A stretch of 64,000 nt of DNA from an uncultured Clostridia bacterium (GTDB lineage: Bacteria > Bacillota > Clostridia > Oscillospirales > Ruminococcaceae), in contig CANQNG010000006.1 in NCBI GenBank assembly GCA_947625155.1, positions 1 to 64,000 of the forward strand, read 5' to 3'. Made by a program: the position numbers and the translations under genes. Below, piece after piece: positions 9,187 through 20,138 of the stretch. Position 1 is the stretch's first letter, and each line of letters starts with the position of its first letter. The notes under the pieces were generated by a model. That model did not search any database. It was not told the DNA's origin and saw only the letters and a program-made list of their open reading frames with translations.

Positions 9187-10440
9187 TCACTCGGTCAGGC
9201 GGTAAGCCCCCGGCACATTTTCCTCGATAATGGTGCGTATCACGTCCCTATTCCAGACTTTCGCCGTTCCCCACGGGGAATACGGCAGTCCGTGCTGTGC
9301 GACCAGCTCGTCCGTGTACATGTTATACGGATAGACCCGCACATTGGAGAGGTTCCCGTCGTCGTACTGCGTGATGACCGGCATCAAGCCCGGCGCTTCG
9401 ATCGTGACCACGCCGTCCTTGCGCACGATGTCAAACTCTGCCATTCCGCCGACCATGTTGAAACTGTCCGTCTGCCCGGAAATGAAATTCCCCAGCGAGT
9501 AGTACACGAACCCCTGCGTGCCGTCGGGTCTTGTCAGGTATTCCATCGTCTGGAGCGTGTGCGGTCCTGTGCCGATGATCACATCTGCGCCCCAGTCGAT
9601 CAGATCCTGTGCCAGCGACTTCACGGCATCCGTGACCACGTGTGTATCCTCCACGCCCCAGTGCGCCGAAACGACCACGCAGTCCGCCTGTTCTTTCAGT
9701 TCCCCGATCTGCCGCTGCATCAGTTCCCGGTCAGAGGTATAGGGGATCTCCATTTCCGAATCCGCCGGCAGGGAGTAGCCGTTCGTATGCTCCGTATAGC
9801 CAAGCACCCCGACCTTGATGCCGTTCACTTCGGTAATGCGGTAGTCGTCCCTATCCGCCGCATCCCGGTAAGCCCCCAGCACCAGCAGCCCCGGATGCGC
9901 ACTGACCTGCCTGTCCCAGTAATCCAGACACGCCCGCATCCCGTCAGAACCCTTGTCCAGTACGTGGTTATTTGCCATGTTGATGATGTCAAAGCCGAGG
10001 TCGATCAGCTCGTCCCCCAGTTCATCCGGGGAGCAGAAATTCAGGTTCGAGCCGGAGATCTCATACTCGCCGCCGCAAATGACCGTTTCCTGATTGATAA
10101 AGGCAAGGTCGGCATCGGCGATCGTGTCTGCCACATTCTGGTAGCAGTAGTGAAAATTGTAGGCTTCGCCGTTTTCGGCATGTTCGGCAGCCGTTTCATA
10201 GACCCTTTTGTGGATGAGGTCATCCCCGACCGCCACGAAGCTGACCTTGCTGTCCGCAGCCGTATCCGGGGCGGCAGTTTCTGTTTCGGAGGCAGTTTCA
10301 GCGGGGATGGTCTCCAGCGGTACGGGCGTTCCGGTCTGCGGGAGCGTTTCGCCCTCGGCAGGGGTGCGGACTTTACTGATACTGCCGCAGCCGGTGCAGA
10401 ACACCAGCAGCACGGCAAGACATAAAGACATGCGTTTCAT
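9187..10440 (-). CDS. CapA-family metallophosphatase-like lipoprotein
   Basis: 417 aa. N-terminal lipoprotein signal with lipobox around residue 18 (LVFCTGC), then a Thr/Glu-rich spacer to about residue 65. The CapA/PgsA-like domain follows: VSFVAVGDDLIHKRV, ADLAFINQETVICGG, NMANNHVLDKG, VSAHWGVEDT and GTGPHTLQ are the metal-site blocks of the calcineurin-like fold. Relatives take part in poly-gamma-glutamate capsule formation, but most single-copy homologues have no proven substrate. No capB/capC neighbours are present. Monocistronic with its own promoter; the adjacent upstream gene on the same strand is unrelated. Confidence 0.9.
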   Translation of the reverse strand: MKRMSLCLAVLLVFCTGCGSISKVRTPAEGETLPQTGTPVPLETIPAETASETETAAPDTAADSKVSFVAVGDDLIHKRVYETAAEHAENGEAYNFHYCYQNVADTIADADLAFINQETVICGGEYEISGSNLNFCSPDELGDELIDLGFDIINMANNHVLDKGSDGMRACLDYWDRQVSAHPGLLVLGAYRDAADRDDYRITEVNGIKVGVLGYTEHTNGYSLPADSEMEIPYTSDRELMQRQIGELKEQADCVVVSAHWGVEDTHVVTDAVKSLAQDLIDWGADVIIGTGPHTLQTMEYLTRPDGTQGFVYYSLGNFISGQTDSFNMVGGMAEFDIVRKDGVVTIEAPGLMPVITQYDDGNLSNVRVYPYNMYTDELVAQHGLPYSPWGTAKVWNRDVIRTIIEENVPGAYRLTE

Positions 10441-10466
10441 GGTATCTTCCTTTCCGGTTTTTCTTT

Positions 10467-10495
10467 AGTATACCACATCTTTCCGGAAATTGCAA
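10467..10495 (-). promoter_or_regulatory. promoter of the CapA-like gene
   Basis: Minus strand TTGCAA (10490-10495), 17-bp spacer starting TTTCCGGAA, TATACT (10467-10472). The -35 and first spacer bases are identical over 15 nt to the thi operon promoter at 37707-37735. Confidence 0.75.
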
Positions 10496-10506
10496 CAGGG
10501 GCGCAG

Positions 10507-10848
10507 CTAATTTTTCAGCCACTGGATCAATACCGGGATCTTCCGTACCCAGCACATCCGCAGCACGCAATGTTCATCAAAGGAATGCCCGTCAAAAAAC
10601 AAGATCACACGGTCCTGTTCACTCAGCTGCTCTAAAATGCGTTTCTTGTGTACGAACCAAGCTCCCTTTTCCTCGTGATCTTCCGGGAGCAGCTCTGACA
10701 CGGGGATACTGCGCTTTTCTGCGATCTCCCGGAATGCCGTGAACAGGCTGCCCGTCCCGGCACAGATCAGCCTTTCCGTCTGTGCCGGCAAGGCGATCCC
10801 CGGGATCCCTGCCGCCGTACCGCTTGGTGCAAAGACTGCAATTTTCAT
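10507..10848 (-). CDS. hypothetical protein, possible Rossmann/SLOG-like fold
   Basis: 113 aa, no recognised family. The pattern MKIAVFAPSG...RLICAGTG...FREIAEKRSIPVSELLPE...DRVILFFDGHSFDEHCVLRMCWVRKIPVLIQW alternates short hydrophobic strands with helices. An early glycine-rich turn makes it reminiscent of SLOG/YspA-type nucleotide-binding domains; this is a guess from pattern only. ATG 10848 is chosen over 10854 because AAAGGAG lies 8 nt upstream of it. It is divergent from the ribbon-helix-helix gene at 10961, with the TAGATATA inverted repeat between them, so the two may be co-regulated. Confidence 0.65.
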   Translation of the reverse strand: MKIAVFAPSGTAAGIPGIALPAQTERLICAGTGSLFTAFREIAEKRSIPVSELLPEDHEEKGAWFVHKKRILEQLSEQDRVILFFDGHSFDEHCVLRMCWVRKIPVLIQWLKN

Positions 10849-10862
10849 AAACATCTCTCCTT

Positions 10863-10892
10863 TAGATATGTTTTAGATATATTTTATATCTA
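10863..10892. promoter_or_regulatory. putative operator between divergent genes
   Basis: Perfect inverted repeat TAGATATA-TTT-TATATCTA at 10874-10892, preceded by a half-site TAGATAT at 10863-10869. It lies upstream of both the small unknown (minus) and the ribbon-helix-helix gene (plus). Such repeated half-sites are the usual target of Arc-type dimers; autoregulation is inference. Confidence 0.5.
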
Positions 10893-10960
10893 TATTTTTC
10901 ATTATAACACATAATGATGTTAAAATAAAGTCAAAATAGATACAAAAAGGAGTTTTTTCT

Positions 10961-11143
10961 ATGAAAAGTCTTTCCATCCGCATTGACGAGACGATGCTCG
11001 ACAAGCTGCATGTGATCGCTGATTACGAGGGGCGGTCGTGCAATTCCCAGATCCTCATCCTGATCCGGGACTGCATCCGGGCTTATGAAGCGGAACACGG
11101 TGTCATCGGTTTCGGCAGCCCGGAGGAACAGGCACACGGCTGA
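10961..11143 (+). CDS. ribbon-helix-helix (Arc/CopG-type) DNA-binding protein
   Basis: 60 aa. The N-terminal strand KSLSIRIDETMLDKLHVIADYEGRSCNSQILILIRDCIRAYE is the classic RHH pattern: a short beta strand, then two helices with a turn at GRS/N. The last ~15 residues are likely disordered. The RBS AAAAAGGAG is well placed. It is divergently arranged with 10507-10848 across an inverted-repeat operator candidate, and followed by the two-component genes after 110 bp. Probably a small repressor of its own region. Confidence 0.8.
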   Translation: MKSLSIRIDETMLDKLHVIADYEGRSCNSQILILIRDCIRAYEAEHGVIGFGSPEEQAHG

Positions 11144-11161
11144 TCGCTTTTTTTCAGAAAT

Positions 11162-11223
11162 TGACATCGCTTTCACAGTTCTGACACTTTCCCCTTGTAA
11201 AATAAGAAAAGATATGCTATAAT
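11162..11223 (+). promoter_or_regulatory. promoter and possible Pho-type box of the two-component operon
   Basis: TTGTAA (11195-11200), 17-bp spacer, TATAAT (11218-11223). Upstream are three related elements, TTGACA (11161), TTTCACA (11171) and CTGACAC (11181). The first two are phased 11 bp apart; the third is out of phase, so a response-regulator site is only a weak call. Confidence 0.6.
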
Positions 11224-11254
11224 GAAAGAAAGCATCGGAAAGGAAGTGCTGCAC

Positions 11255-11938
11255 ATGAGCAAGCTGCTGATCGTGGACGATGAGGTCAATATCCGTGCCG
11301 TCGTCCGGGAATATGCCGAATTTGAGGACTACGAGGTCGATGAAGCTGCCAACGGCATGGAAGCCGTGGAACTCTGCAGGGAGAACGACTACGACCTCAT
11401 CATTATGGACGTGATGATGCCTAAACTGGACGGCTACTCCGCCAGCAAAGAGATCCGCCGCCGCAAGGACATCCCGATCATCATGCTCTCGGCACGGGGT
11501 GAGGAGTATGACAAGCTGTTCGGCTTTGAGATCGGGGTCGATGATTACGTCGTCAAGCCCTTTTCCCCCAAGGAACTGATGGCTCGTGTCCGTGCCGTGC
11601 TTGCCCGCCGGAAAGCCCCTGCCGCCGCCGAAGCCCCTGCCGAACACCTGAAATTTCAGGGGCTGGAGATCGACATTCCCGGCAGAGAAGTCTACGTGGA
11701 CGGCAAGAAAGTCTCCATGACCCCCAAGGAATATGACCTGCTCTTTTTCCTCGTGCGCAACAAGGGGCTTGCCATGACACGGGACAAGCTGCTCGAATCC
11801 GTGTGGGGGTACGATTTCTTCGGGGACGACCGGACGGTCGATACCCATATCAAGATGCTCCGGGGCAATCTCGGCAAATACCGCCGCTTTATCGTCACGC
11901 TGCGGGGTATGGGGTATAAATTCGACGATGCGGAGTAA
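11255..11938 (+). CDS. OmpR/PhoB-family response regulator (PhoP-like)
   Basis: 227 aa. Receiver domain 1-118 with acidic pocket DDE (8-10), phospho-acceptor Asp52 in IIMDVMMP, the conserved Ser in MLSARGE and Lys in VVKPFSP. C-terminal winged helix from about residue 130 has the usual YDLLFFLVRNKG, SVWGYDFFGDDRTVDTHIKMLR and RGMGYKF. The true start is ATG 11255 (GGAAAGGAAG upstream); the track's ATG 11222 is inside the -10 box. It overlaps the kinase gene by 11 bp. Its target is not proven, but OmpR/PhoB regulators bind 11-bp direct repeats and such an array lies immediately 3' of this operon. Confidence 0.93.
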   Translation: MSKLLIVDDEVNIRAVVREYAEFEDYEVDEAANGMEAVELCRENDYDLIIMDVMMPKLDGYSASKEIRRRKDIPIIMLSARGEEYDKLFGFEIGVDDYVVKPFSPKELMARVRAVLARRKAPAAAEAPAEHLKFQGLEIDIPGREVYVDGKKVSMTPKEYDLLFFLVRNKGLAMTRDKLLESVWGYDFFGDDRTVDTHIKMLRGNLGKYRRFIVTLRGMGYKFDDAE

Positions 11939-13358
11939 AAAGGGGTTCCTGCGGCGCATCCCGCTGCGGATGCAGTTCGCTGTCAGCTTCTGCGTGTTCA
12001 CCATCCTCATTTCCGGGCTGCTGTGGCTGTTTGAGATCGTCCTGCTCGAAAAATTCTACTCCAACAGCAAGGTCGCCGAAACACGCCGCATCAGTGAATC
12101 CCTCGTGCAGTCCTACTACAACGACCCCATGGCGGATTTCCTGAAAGAACTCAACAGCGCCGCCATCAACAATCAGATGTGCATCACCGTTCTGGACGAA
12201 AGCCACCGCTACAAGCGGGACGTGATGAACAATACCTGCCTGCTGCACGGGGTCGGGAACTTGCAATATGCTTTTCTGGAGGAACTGGAAAACAGCAAGG
12301 ACGGCACGATCTCCCTACAGGTCTACAATGAGCAGATCGGCATGGAAATGCTGGTCTACGGCACGACGTTCGGGGAGGACGGCGAGGTGCAGGGATGCAT
12401 TTTCCTGAATGCCATCCTAGAACCAGTCGGCTCGACCGTGAAGATGCTGAAACGGAGCATCCTGATCTTCAGCGGCGTGGTGCTGGTCATTGGCTGTGCC
12501 ATTGCCTTTTTGCTGTCCAGCCGCCTGTCTGTGCCCATTGTACGCATCACCGGCTCTGCCAAGCGCATGGCGCACGGCGACTATGCGACACGCTTTGAGG
12601 GCGGCGGCTGCCGGGAAGTGGACGAGCTCGCCCGTGCGCTTGCGTATGCGGAGAAGGAGATCTCACGGGCGGATGCCATGCAGCGTGATCTGGTGGCAAA
12701 CGTATCGCACGATCTGCGCACCCCTCTCACCATGCTGAAAGCCTATGCCGAAATGATACGTGATCTCTCCGGGGACGATCCCGTCAAACGCAATGCCCAT
12801 TTGCAGGTCATCATCGACGAGACAGACCGCCTGACGGCACTGGTGAACGACATCCTCGACCTCTCCAAGCTCGAAAGCGGCAGCCAGAAGCTGGAACTGG
12901 AAACGATCGACGCTGCCAACTGGCTGGCGGACATCGTGGAACGCTACAAGGGCATTTCCGGGCAAATGGGCTATCACATCGACTTCACGCCGGATGCCCC
13001 CAAACAGATCACCTGCGACCCTGCCAAGCTGGAACGTGTCGTCTGCAACCTCATCCACAACGCCATCAACTACACCGGCGAGGACAAGCAGGTCTTTGTC
13101 CGTCAGATCAATACCGAAAAGGGCGTGCGCATCGAAGTGCAGGACACGGGCGACGGCATCGAGGAGGATAAGATCTCCCGTATTTTCGACAAATACTACC
13201 GCAGCGAGAACCACAAGCGGGAAGTCGTCGGCACGGGGCTGGGGCTGTCTATCGTCAAGGCGATCCTGAAAATGCACAATTGCAGCTACGGGGTACGATC
13301 TCGTCTGGGGGAAGGCTCGGTGTTCTGGTTCGAGATCACACAGGATGCAAAACGATAG
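11928..13358 (+). CDS. membrane sensor histidine kinase (PhoR-like)
   Basis: 476 aa. TM1 about 14-36, an extracytoplasmic sensor of ~130 residues, TM2 about 170-192, then HAMP (SSRLSVPIVRITGSAKRMAHGDY). HisKA follows with His261 in NVSHDLRTPLTMLKAYAEMI. The ATPase domain shows N-box HNAINYTGE, G1 DTGDGIEEDKISRIFDKYYRS and G2 GTGLGLSIVKAI. It overlaps the regulator by 11 bp, so the pair is translationally coupled. The class fits PhoR/WalK-type kinases; the signal is not readable from sequence. The stop codon is directly followed by the 11-bp-phased repeat array that precedes the small-RNA candidate. Confidence 0.93.
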   Translation: MRSKKGFLRRIPLRMQFAVSFCVFTILISGLLWLFEIVLLEKFYSNSKVAETRRISESLVQSYYNDPMADFLKELNSAAINNQMCITVLDESHRYKRDVMNNTCLLHGVGNLQYAFLEELENSKDGTISLQVYNEQIGMEMLVYGTTFGEDGEVQGCIFLNAILEPVGSTVKMLKRSILIFSGVVLVIGCAIAFLLSSRLSVPIVRITGSAKRMAHGDYATRFEGGGCREVDELARALAYAEKEISRADAMQRDLVANVSHDLRTPLTMLKAYAEMIRDLSGDDPVKRNAHLQVIIDETDRLTALVNDILDLSKLESGSQKLELETIDAANWLADIVERYKGISGQMGYHIDFTPDAPKQITCDPAKLERVVCNLIHNAINYTGEDKQVFVRQINTEKGVRIEVQDTGDGIEEDKISRIFDKYYRSENHKREVVGTGLGLSIVKAILKMHNCSYGVRSRLGEGSVFWFEITQDAKR

Positions 13359-13360
13359 TT

Positions 13361-13413
13361 TCACAAAACTATCACATAACTGTCATATCGTTTTCACATC
13401 GTGCTGTTAAACT
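13361..13413 (+). promoter_or_regulatory. Pho-box-like promoter of small RNA 1
   Basis: Four direct repeats of TCACA type start at 13361, 13372, 13383 (TCATA) and 13394, exactly 11 bp apart, the phasing bound by PhoB/PhoP regulators. No -35 is needed. A -10-like TAAACT sits at 13408-13413, nine bases after the last TTTCACA. The same geometry is seen at 23911-23954. Confidence 0.7.
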
Positions 13414-13419
13414 GAATAT

Positions 13420-13550
13420 GTAGTCGTAAGGCTACTTACTTTCTTGGTAATAACGTTTTACCCCAACGTTATTATTAAATCCCCAATAATCCCTATATCA
13501 TGCACAAACCCCCTCTGGCTGACCGGAGGGGGTTTGTGTTTGTGGTCTTT
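13420..13550 (+). ncRNA. candidate Pho-controlled small RNA 1
   Basis: About 130-nt transcript predicted from the -10 at 13408 to the terminator. Elements: small stem GTAG/CTAC (13420-13434); perfect 10-bp hairpin TAATAACGTT/AACGTTATTA with loop TTACCCC (13448-13474); unpaired C-rich stretch AAATCCCC; the block AATCCCTATATCATG (13488-13502); then a terminator. The second copy at 23809-23904 (minus) shares the promoter plan, hairpin core, the ATCCCC and AATCCC motifs and the 15-nt block. Repeated exposed CCC(C) motifs are typical of riboregulators that pair with Shine-Dalgarno sequences. No convincing ORF lies within. Transcription itself is inference. Confidence 0.6.
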
Positions 13551-13556
13551 TGTTTT
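13503..13556 (+). terminator. intrinsic terminator of small RNA 1
   Basis: Perfect 13-bp stem CACAAACCCCCTC/GAGGGGGTTTGTG (13503-13538), continued inward by GG/CC, followed by TTTGTGGTCTTTTGTTTT. It may also receive read-through from the histidine kinase gene. Confidence 0.85.
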
Positions 13557-14487
13557 ACTTGAGCCAAAAGTCTGCCCTCTGATAGGCGAGCTGCTTGCTT
13601 TGTAATTTTACGCTCATCTGTGAATTGACCGCAGCGATACGGGCATACTGCGCTGCCACAGCCGTATTGTTCTCTGTCGACCGGGCAGTTTCCAGAATGT
13701 CCTGATTCGACCGCTGGATGTCTTCCAGTCTGGCATTTGTCTCTGCCTGCTGGATGATGTTTTCTTTCTGAAGCTGTATCACGGCATCCAGTTTATCCTT
13801 GATCGCTTGCAGATCTGCGTGCATCAGGGCATCGGTCAAAGTAAGCTGTGAGGTGGACAGGAAATCATACAGGTAATAAATGCCCTCGATGCTCCGGAAT
13901 TGCAGGGGGATGATGTCCGCACGATATGCCTCTTCCAGCATTTTCCGGTATGTGTCAATATCCTCCTGAATTTCATCGCTCGCCTTGGTCATTTCCTGCT
14001 TCTGCTGTTCCACTTCATTTCGCCTGTCCGCATTTTCAATTCTGATCTGTCTGGATCGCTGTTCATACTCTTTCATCCTTTTCTCGTATTCTTCAACTTG
14101 ATAATTATATGATCTCATTTCCTCTTCATAGGATCTATTCTGTTTTATTTGTAATGGAATAAAAACAGCCAAAAGGATCGATCCGGGAATAAAAAAACAA
14201 ACAGCCAATACAAACACAGCCTCCGTATCCAAAACCGAACCCGAAAACAATGCCAAAACACCCCGTATCAATAATAATATTCCGATCAAGATCCCTACCT
14301 TAAATCCTGCGTGAGGTTTATCAGGAAGGGTTGGTTTTGGAGGTCCTTCGATCGTAATTACCTTTGGTTTCAGTTCATCCCGCTTGCTGATCAGCTGATT
14401 TTTCTTGCCCGTACTTTCGTTGACAATGGTCTCCAACGTCCGCAGGTCTTTCAGGTAGATCAGCATTGCATCCCGTGAAATTGCCAT
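13555..14487 (-). CDS. hypothetical membrane-anchored coiled-coil protein
   Basis: 310 aa, no family recognised. N-terminal helical segment (1-50), two membrane helices at about 61-82 and 88-112 (GILIGILLLIRGVLALF; VFVLAVCFFIPGSILLAVFI), then a charged coiled coil at about 118-185 and further helix to the C-terminus (QLQKENIIQQAETNARLEDI). Both termini are probably cytoplasmic. The start is set at ATG 14487 (AAAGGCGG upstream), since the first ~54 residues of the track ORF lack RBS support. The stretch 14090-14330 is clearly more AT-rich than the neighbouring genes. Monocistronic between two terminators. A scaffold or stress-related role cannot be shown. Confidence 0.75.
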   Translation of the reverse strand: MAISRDAMLIYLKDLRTLETIVNESTGKKNQLISKRDELKPKVITIEGPPKPTLPDKPHAGFKVGILIGILLLIRGVLALFSGSVLDTEAVFVLAVCFFIPGSILLAVFIPLQIKQNRSYEEEMRSYNYQVEEYEKRMKEYEQRSRQIRIENADRRNEVEQQKQEMTKASDEIQEDIDTYRKMLEEAYRADIIPLQFRSIEGIYYLYDFLSTSQLTLTDALMHADLQAIKDKLDAVIQLQKENIIQQAETNARLEDIQRSNQDILETARSTENNTAVAAQYARIAAVNSQMSVKLQSKQLAYQRADFWLK

Positions 14488-14560
14488 ACCAATACCGCCT
14501 TTCCATGTTGATTTTTCCTTTTTGACAAAAAGGTTGGCATAAAAGTTATGCAAAAAGCAC

Positions 14561-14591
14561 AAAAACCTCCTGCTCACCGCAGAAGGTTTTT
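14561..14591. terminator. bidirectional hairpin between pyrG and the coiled-coil gene
   Basis: Stem AAAAACCT/AGGTTTTT with inner CTGC/GCAG and loop TCACC. The A/T ends supply a U-tract in both directions; the natural use is to end the pyrG transcript (minus). Confidence 0.8.
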
Positions 14592-14655
14592 GCATTATCA
14601 ACAGTATAGCACAGATCAGCCGAAAAGTATAGAGGCATTTTCGATGCACAAATGA

Positions 14656-17579
<2,924 letters not shown>

Positions 17580-17614
17580 GTGCGCATGCCCCCTTTCCCA
17601 CGGTATCACCTATC

Positions 17615-17643
17615 ATTATAACATATTTTTGCAGGGAATGCAA
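17615..17643 (-). promoter_or_regulatory. promoter of the ROK-like regulator
   Basis: Minus strand TTGCAT (17638-17643), 17-bp spacer, TATAAT (17615-17620), about 36 bp before the start codon. Confidence 0.75.
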
Positions 17644-17708
17644 GCCCCTTTCCGGTTTTTGTCCAGTTTCCAGAAAAGCCAAAAAATATGGCAACTGGGA
17701 ACGCCCTC

Positions 17709-18626
17709 TCAGGCGATCCACCCGTACACCAGCATTAGGAACGGCATGGTCGCCATGGAGAGCAATGTCGTCACCCCGAACAGCTCCGAAGCATATGCCG
17801 CATTGCGCTTGTACATCAGCGCCATCATCGTGCAGATGGCTGCGCTCGGGGCAGCGGCAGCGGCTACCACCGTCATCTTGACGATCTCTTCTGCCGGGAA
17901 CGGGAGCAGGATCAGAATGGTCAGGAACGGCACGAGCAGCAGTTTCAGGCATGCGACATAGAACACCCTCGGCTTGCGCAGCACTGCCGGCAGGTCGGTC
18001 TGCGCGATCGTTGCCCCTGCCACGAACATGGCAAGCGGGGTATTCAAGCTGCCGACCATCTCCAGTGCTTCTGTCAGGACAGCCGGCAGCGTGATCTGTG
18101 TAAAGAACAGCACCAGCCCGACCACGATAGCGATGATCGCGGGCGAGTACAACACCCGCACCAGCGACCGCAGGGAACGGCTGCCGGACATCTGCATGAC
18201 CCCATGCGACCACACCAGAAAATTGAACAGCGTCAGGAATGCCGTCACATAGAATACGCCCTCGTACCCGAACATCGCCTGTACCAGCGGGATGCCCATA
18301 AAGCCGCAGTTGGAATAGACTGTGGAAAAGCGCTCGATCTCGGCTTCCCTGCCCTCTTTTTTCCGGATGAGGAGGTAGGCGGTCAGATAGGCAGCCGCAA
18401 AGGAAAGCGCTGCCAGCAGGAACGTCCACCCCAGATTCGCCACCAGCTCCGCTTTCAGCTCCCGCTGATAGGCGAGCAGGATCACCACCGGATTGACGAC
18501 TTTGAGGACAAGGGAGCTGATCTCGCTGACGGTGTCCTTGGAGAGCAGTTTCAGCCGGAAACAGCCTGCCCCCACAAGGATCAGGAACAGCATGATACAA
18601 GCCTGTTTCAGAATGACAAGTGCCAT
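17709..18626 (-). CDS. AEC-family (auxin efflux carrier-like) membrane transporter
   Basis: 305 aa with about ten hydrophobic helices in two halves. It starts MALVILKQACIMLFLILVGAGCFRLKLLS, and the family motif region LNTPLAMFVAGATIAQTDL precedes the second half. Bacterial AEC members export or import organic acids such as malate, but the substrate here is unknown. ATG 18626 follows GGAGGCGC and lies 16 bp after the stop of the upstream ligase-like gene, so the two form an operon. A longer frame on the same strand (17560-18600) is a shadow. Confidence 0.9.
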   Translation of the reverse strand: MALVILKQACIMLFLILVGAGCFRLKLLSKDTVSEISSLVLKVVNPVVILLAYQRELKAELVANLGWTFLLAALSFAAAYLTAYLLIRKKEGREAEIERFSTVYSNCGFMGIPLVQAMFGYEGVFYVTAFLTLFNFLVWSHGVMQMSGSRSLRSLVRVLYSPAIIAIVVGLVLFFTQITLPAVLTEALEMVGSLNTPLAMFVAGATIAQTDLPAVLRKPRVFYVACLKLLLVPFLTILILLPFPAEEIVKMTVVAAAAAPSAAICTMMALMYKRNAAYASELFGVTTLLSMATMPFLMLVYGWIA

Positions 18627-18642
18627 ATCCCAGCGCCTCCGG

Positions 18643-20085
18643 TCAGTTCTTGGCAGGTCTTTCCCTGCCCGCACAGCAGCCAGCCAGCATCCAGAACAGC
18701 GGTGCGACCGTCAGGGCGCTCGCCCCGATCACCATGACAAGCAGGTACAGCACCACAGCCCCGAACATGCCTGTATCGACCCAACTGCTGCCCTTTGCGC
18801 CCTTGCCGCCCCGTACCAGTACGATACCGAGCAGTGCCAGCACCAGCACCAGCATGGGAATGCCCATCGTGGCTGCCGTATGCAGATAGAAATTATACGC
18901 ACGGTCAAAGGCGTTCGGGTTAGAGCCGATCTGCATATTCTGATATAGCTGGGGATAGACCAGACAGTCCGGTCCGGTGCCGGTCAGGGGGAAACGCCCG
19001 ATGATCTTTGCCGTTCCCTTCCACAGGTAGCCATAGCTTGCCACGAGGTCGGTATTGTCAAAATGTCCATTCGGGTTTCTCGTGCCGCTCTTTATGTAGT
19101 AGCCGCTCGTGCCGAGCCGATAAGCGCTGTCCTCCCACTGGATAGCACCGTCATACAGCGCAAAATGGGCAGAGACTTTCACATCTTCGCCATTTTCCCT
19201 GCCGTAAGTCCCGTTGATGACCGGGGCAGCGAATGCCCAGCCAGCTCCGATCACGCACCCGAGCAGCGCTGCGCCGCATTTCAGGAGCGCCGCTTTGCCG
19301 GCTTTTTTGACGAGCAGGCACACCAGTGCCGCTAGAACGGCAAGCACCATGCCGCATACGCCGATCAGGCACTGTGTCCGGATGCTCATGACCGCAAATA
19401 CCACCGCACAGACAGTGTAGAATTTCTTCTTCTCCCCGAAAACAGCTCCCAGCAGTGCCGGAAATTCCAGCATGACCAGCAGTGTCCCCAGAAAGATCGG
19501 GCTGCCCGTCAGCCCGGACGGCAGGCAGACCCGGAACAGCAGCAGCGGTTCCAAATTTTGATAATACCCCAGCCCCGTCGGGAACGATTGCAGAAAGCCC
19601 CACACGCACTCCGCAAGCCCCATCCAGAGCATCCCGTCAAGGAGCATGATGCGGTTCTTCTCCTTGCCGAGCTGCGCACCGAGCAGGAAGAAGCACCCGT
19701 AGAACAGCACCGACAGCAGCCCTTCGCTCCGTCCGTCCGAACCAAATATGGCAACGGTCGGGAACGTGTAGTAGTAGGAATTGACCGTGCTCACGGTCGC
19801 CCAGATGACCATTGCCGCAAGGATGCCTGCCGGAACGAACAGGCGCTTCGGGGTGACGTTCTTCATGAAGCCGATGAACATGAACACGATCGCAAACACG
19901 CCCGTAATGGAAAGCGCCATGCCCGGCACGCTGTACACCTTGGCAAATTCCAGTGCGATACTGAACAGGGGCATCAGCACGAGGAACAGCAGCAGGATGC
20001 GCAGGTTATACTTGTGGTAGTCCTCTGTTTTCAGATTGAGGATGAAATTGGATCTTTCTGTTGTACCGAAAATCGTCTTTGGCAT
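18643..20085 (-). CDS. O-antigen ligase/Wzy-like polytopic membrane protein
   Basis: 480 aa with about 11-12 membrane helices and one large extracytoplasmic loop (about residues 300-390; NGTYGRENGEDVKVSAHF...TGTGPDCLVYPQLYQN). The GTGPDxxxxxxP motif is typical of the O-antigen ligase/Wzy_C superfamily, which transfers or polymerises lipid-linked glycans. Gram-positive members act in polysaccharide or glycoprotein assembly. The RBS TAGGAGCG fits ATG 20085. First gene of a two-gene unit with the AEC transporter; no glycosyltransferases are nearby. Confidence 0.8.
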   Translation of the reverse strand: MPKTIFGTTERSNFILNLKTEDYHKYNLRILLLFLVLMPLFSIALEFAKVYSVPGMALSITGVFAIVFMFIGFMKNVTPKRLFVPAGILAAMVIWATVSTVNSYYYTFPTVAIFGSDGRSEGLLSVLFYGCFFLLGAQLGKEKNRIMLLDGMLWMGLAECVWGFLQSFPTGLGYYQNLEPLLLFRVCLPSGLTGSPIFLGTLLVMLEFPALLGAVFGEKKKFYTVCAVVFAVMSIRTQCLIGVCGMVLAVLAALVCLLVKKAGKAALLKCGAALLGCVIGAGWAFAAPVINGTYGRENGEDVKVSAHFALYDGAIQWEDSAYRLGTSGYYIKSGTRNPNGHFDNTDLVASYGYLWKGTAKIIGRFPLTGTGPDCLVYPQLYQNMQIGSNPNAFDRAYNFYLHTAATMGIPMLVLVLALLGIVLVRGGKGAKGSSWVDTGMFGAVVLYLLVMVIGASALTVAPLFWMLAGCCAGRERPAKN

Positions 20086-20110
20086 ATGTCCACGCTCCTA
20101 AAATGACAGA

Positions 20111-20130
20111 GACGGCGGAAATCCGCCGTC
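20111..20130 (-). terminator. hairpin downstream of rny
   Basis: GACGGCGGA/TCCGCCGTC with a 2-nt loop, 9 bp after the rny stop. The following T-rich tract is weak (TCTGTCATTTT), so this may be only a processing hairpin. Confidence 0.5.
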
Positions 20131-20138
20131 CCCTTTCC

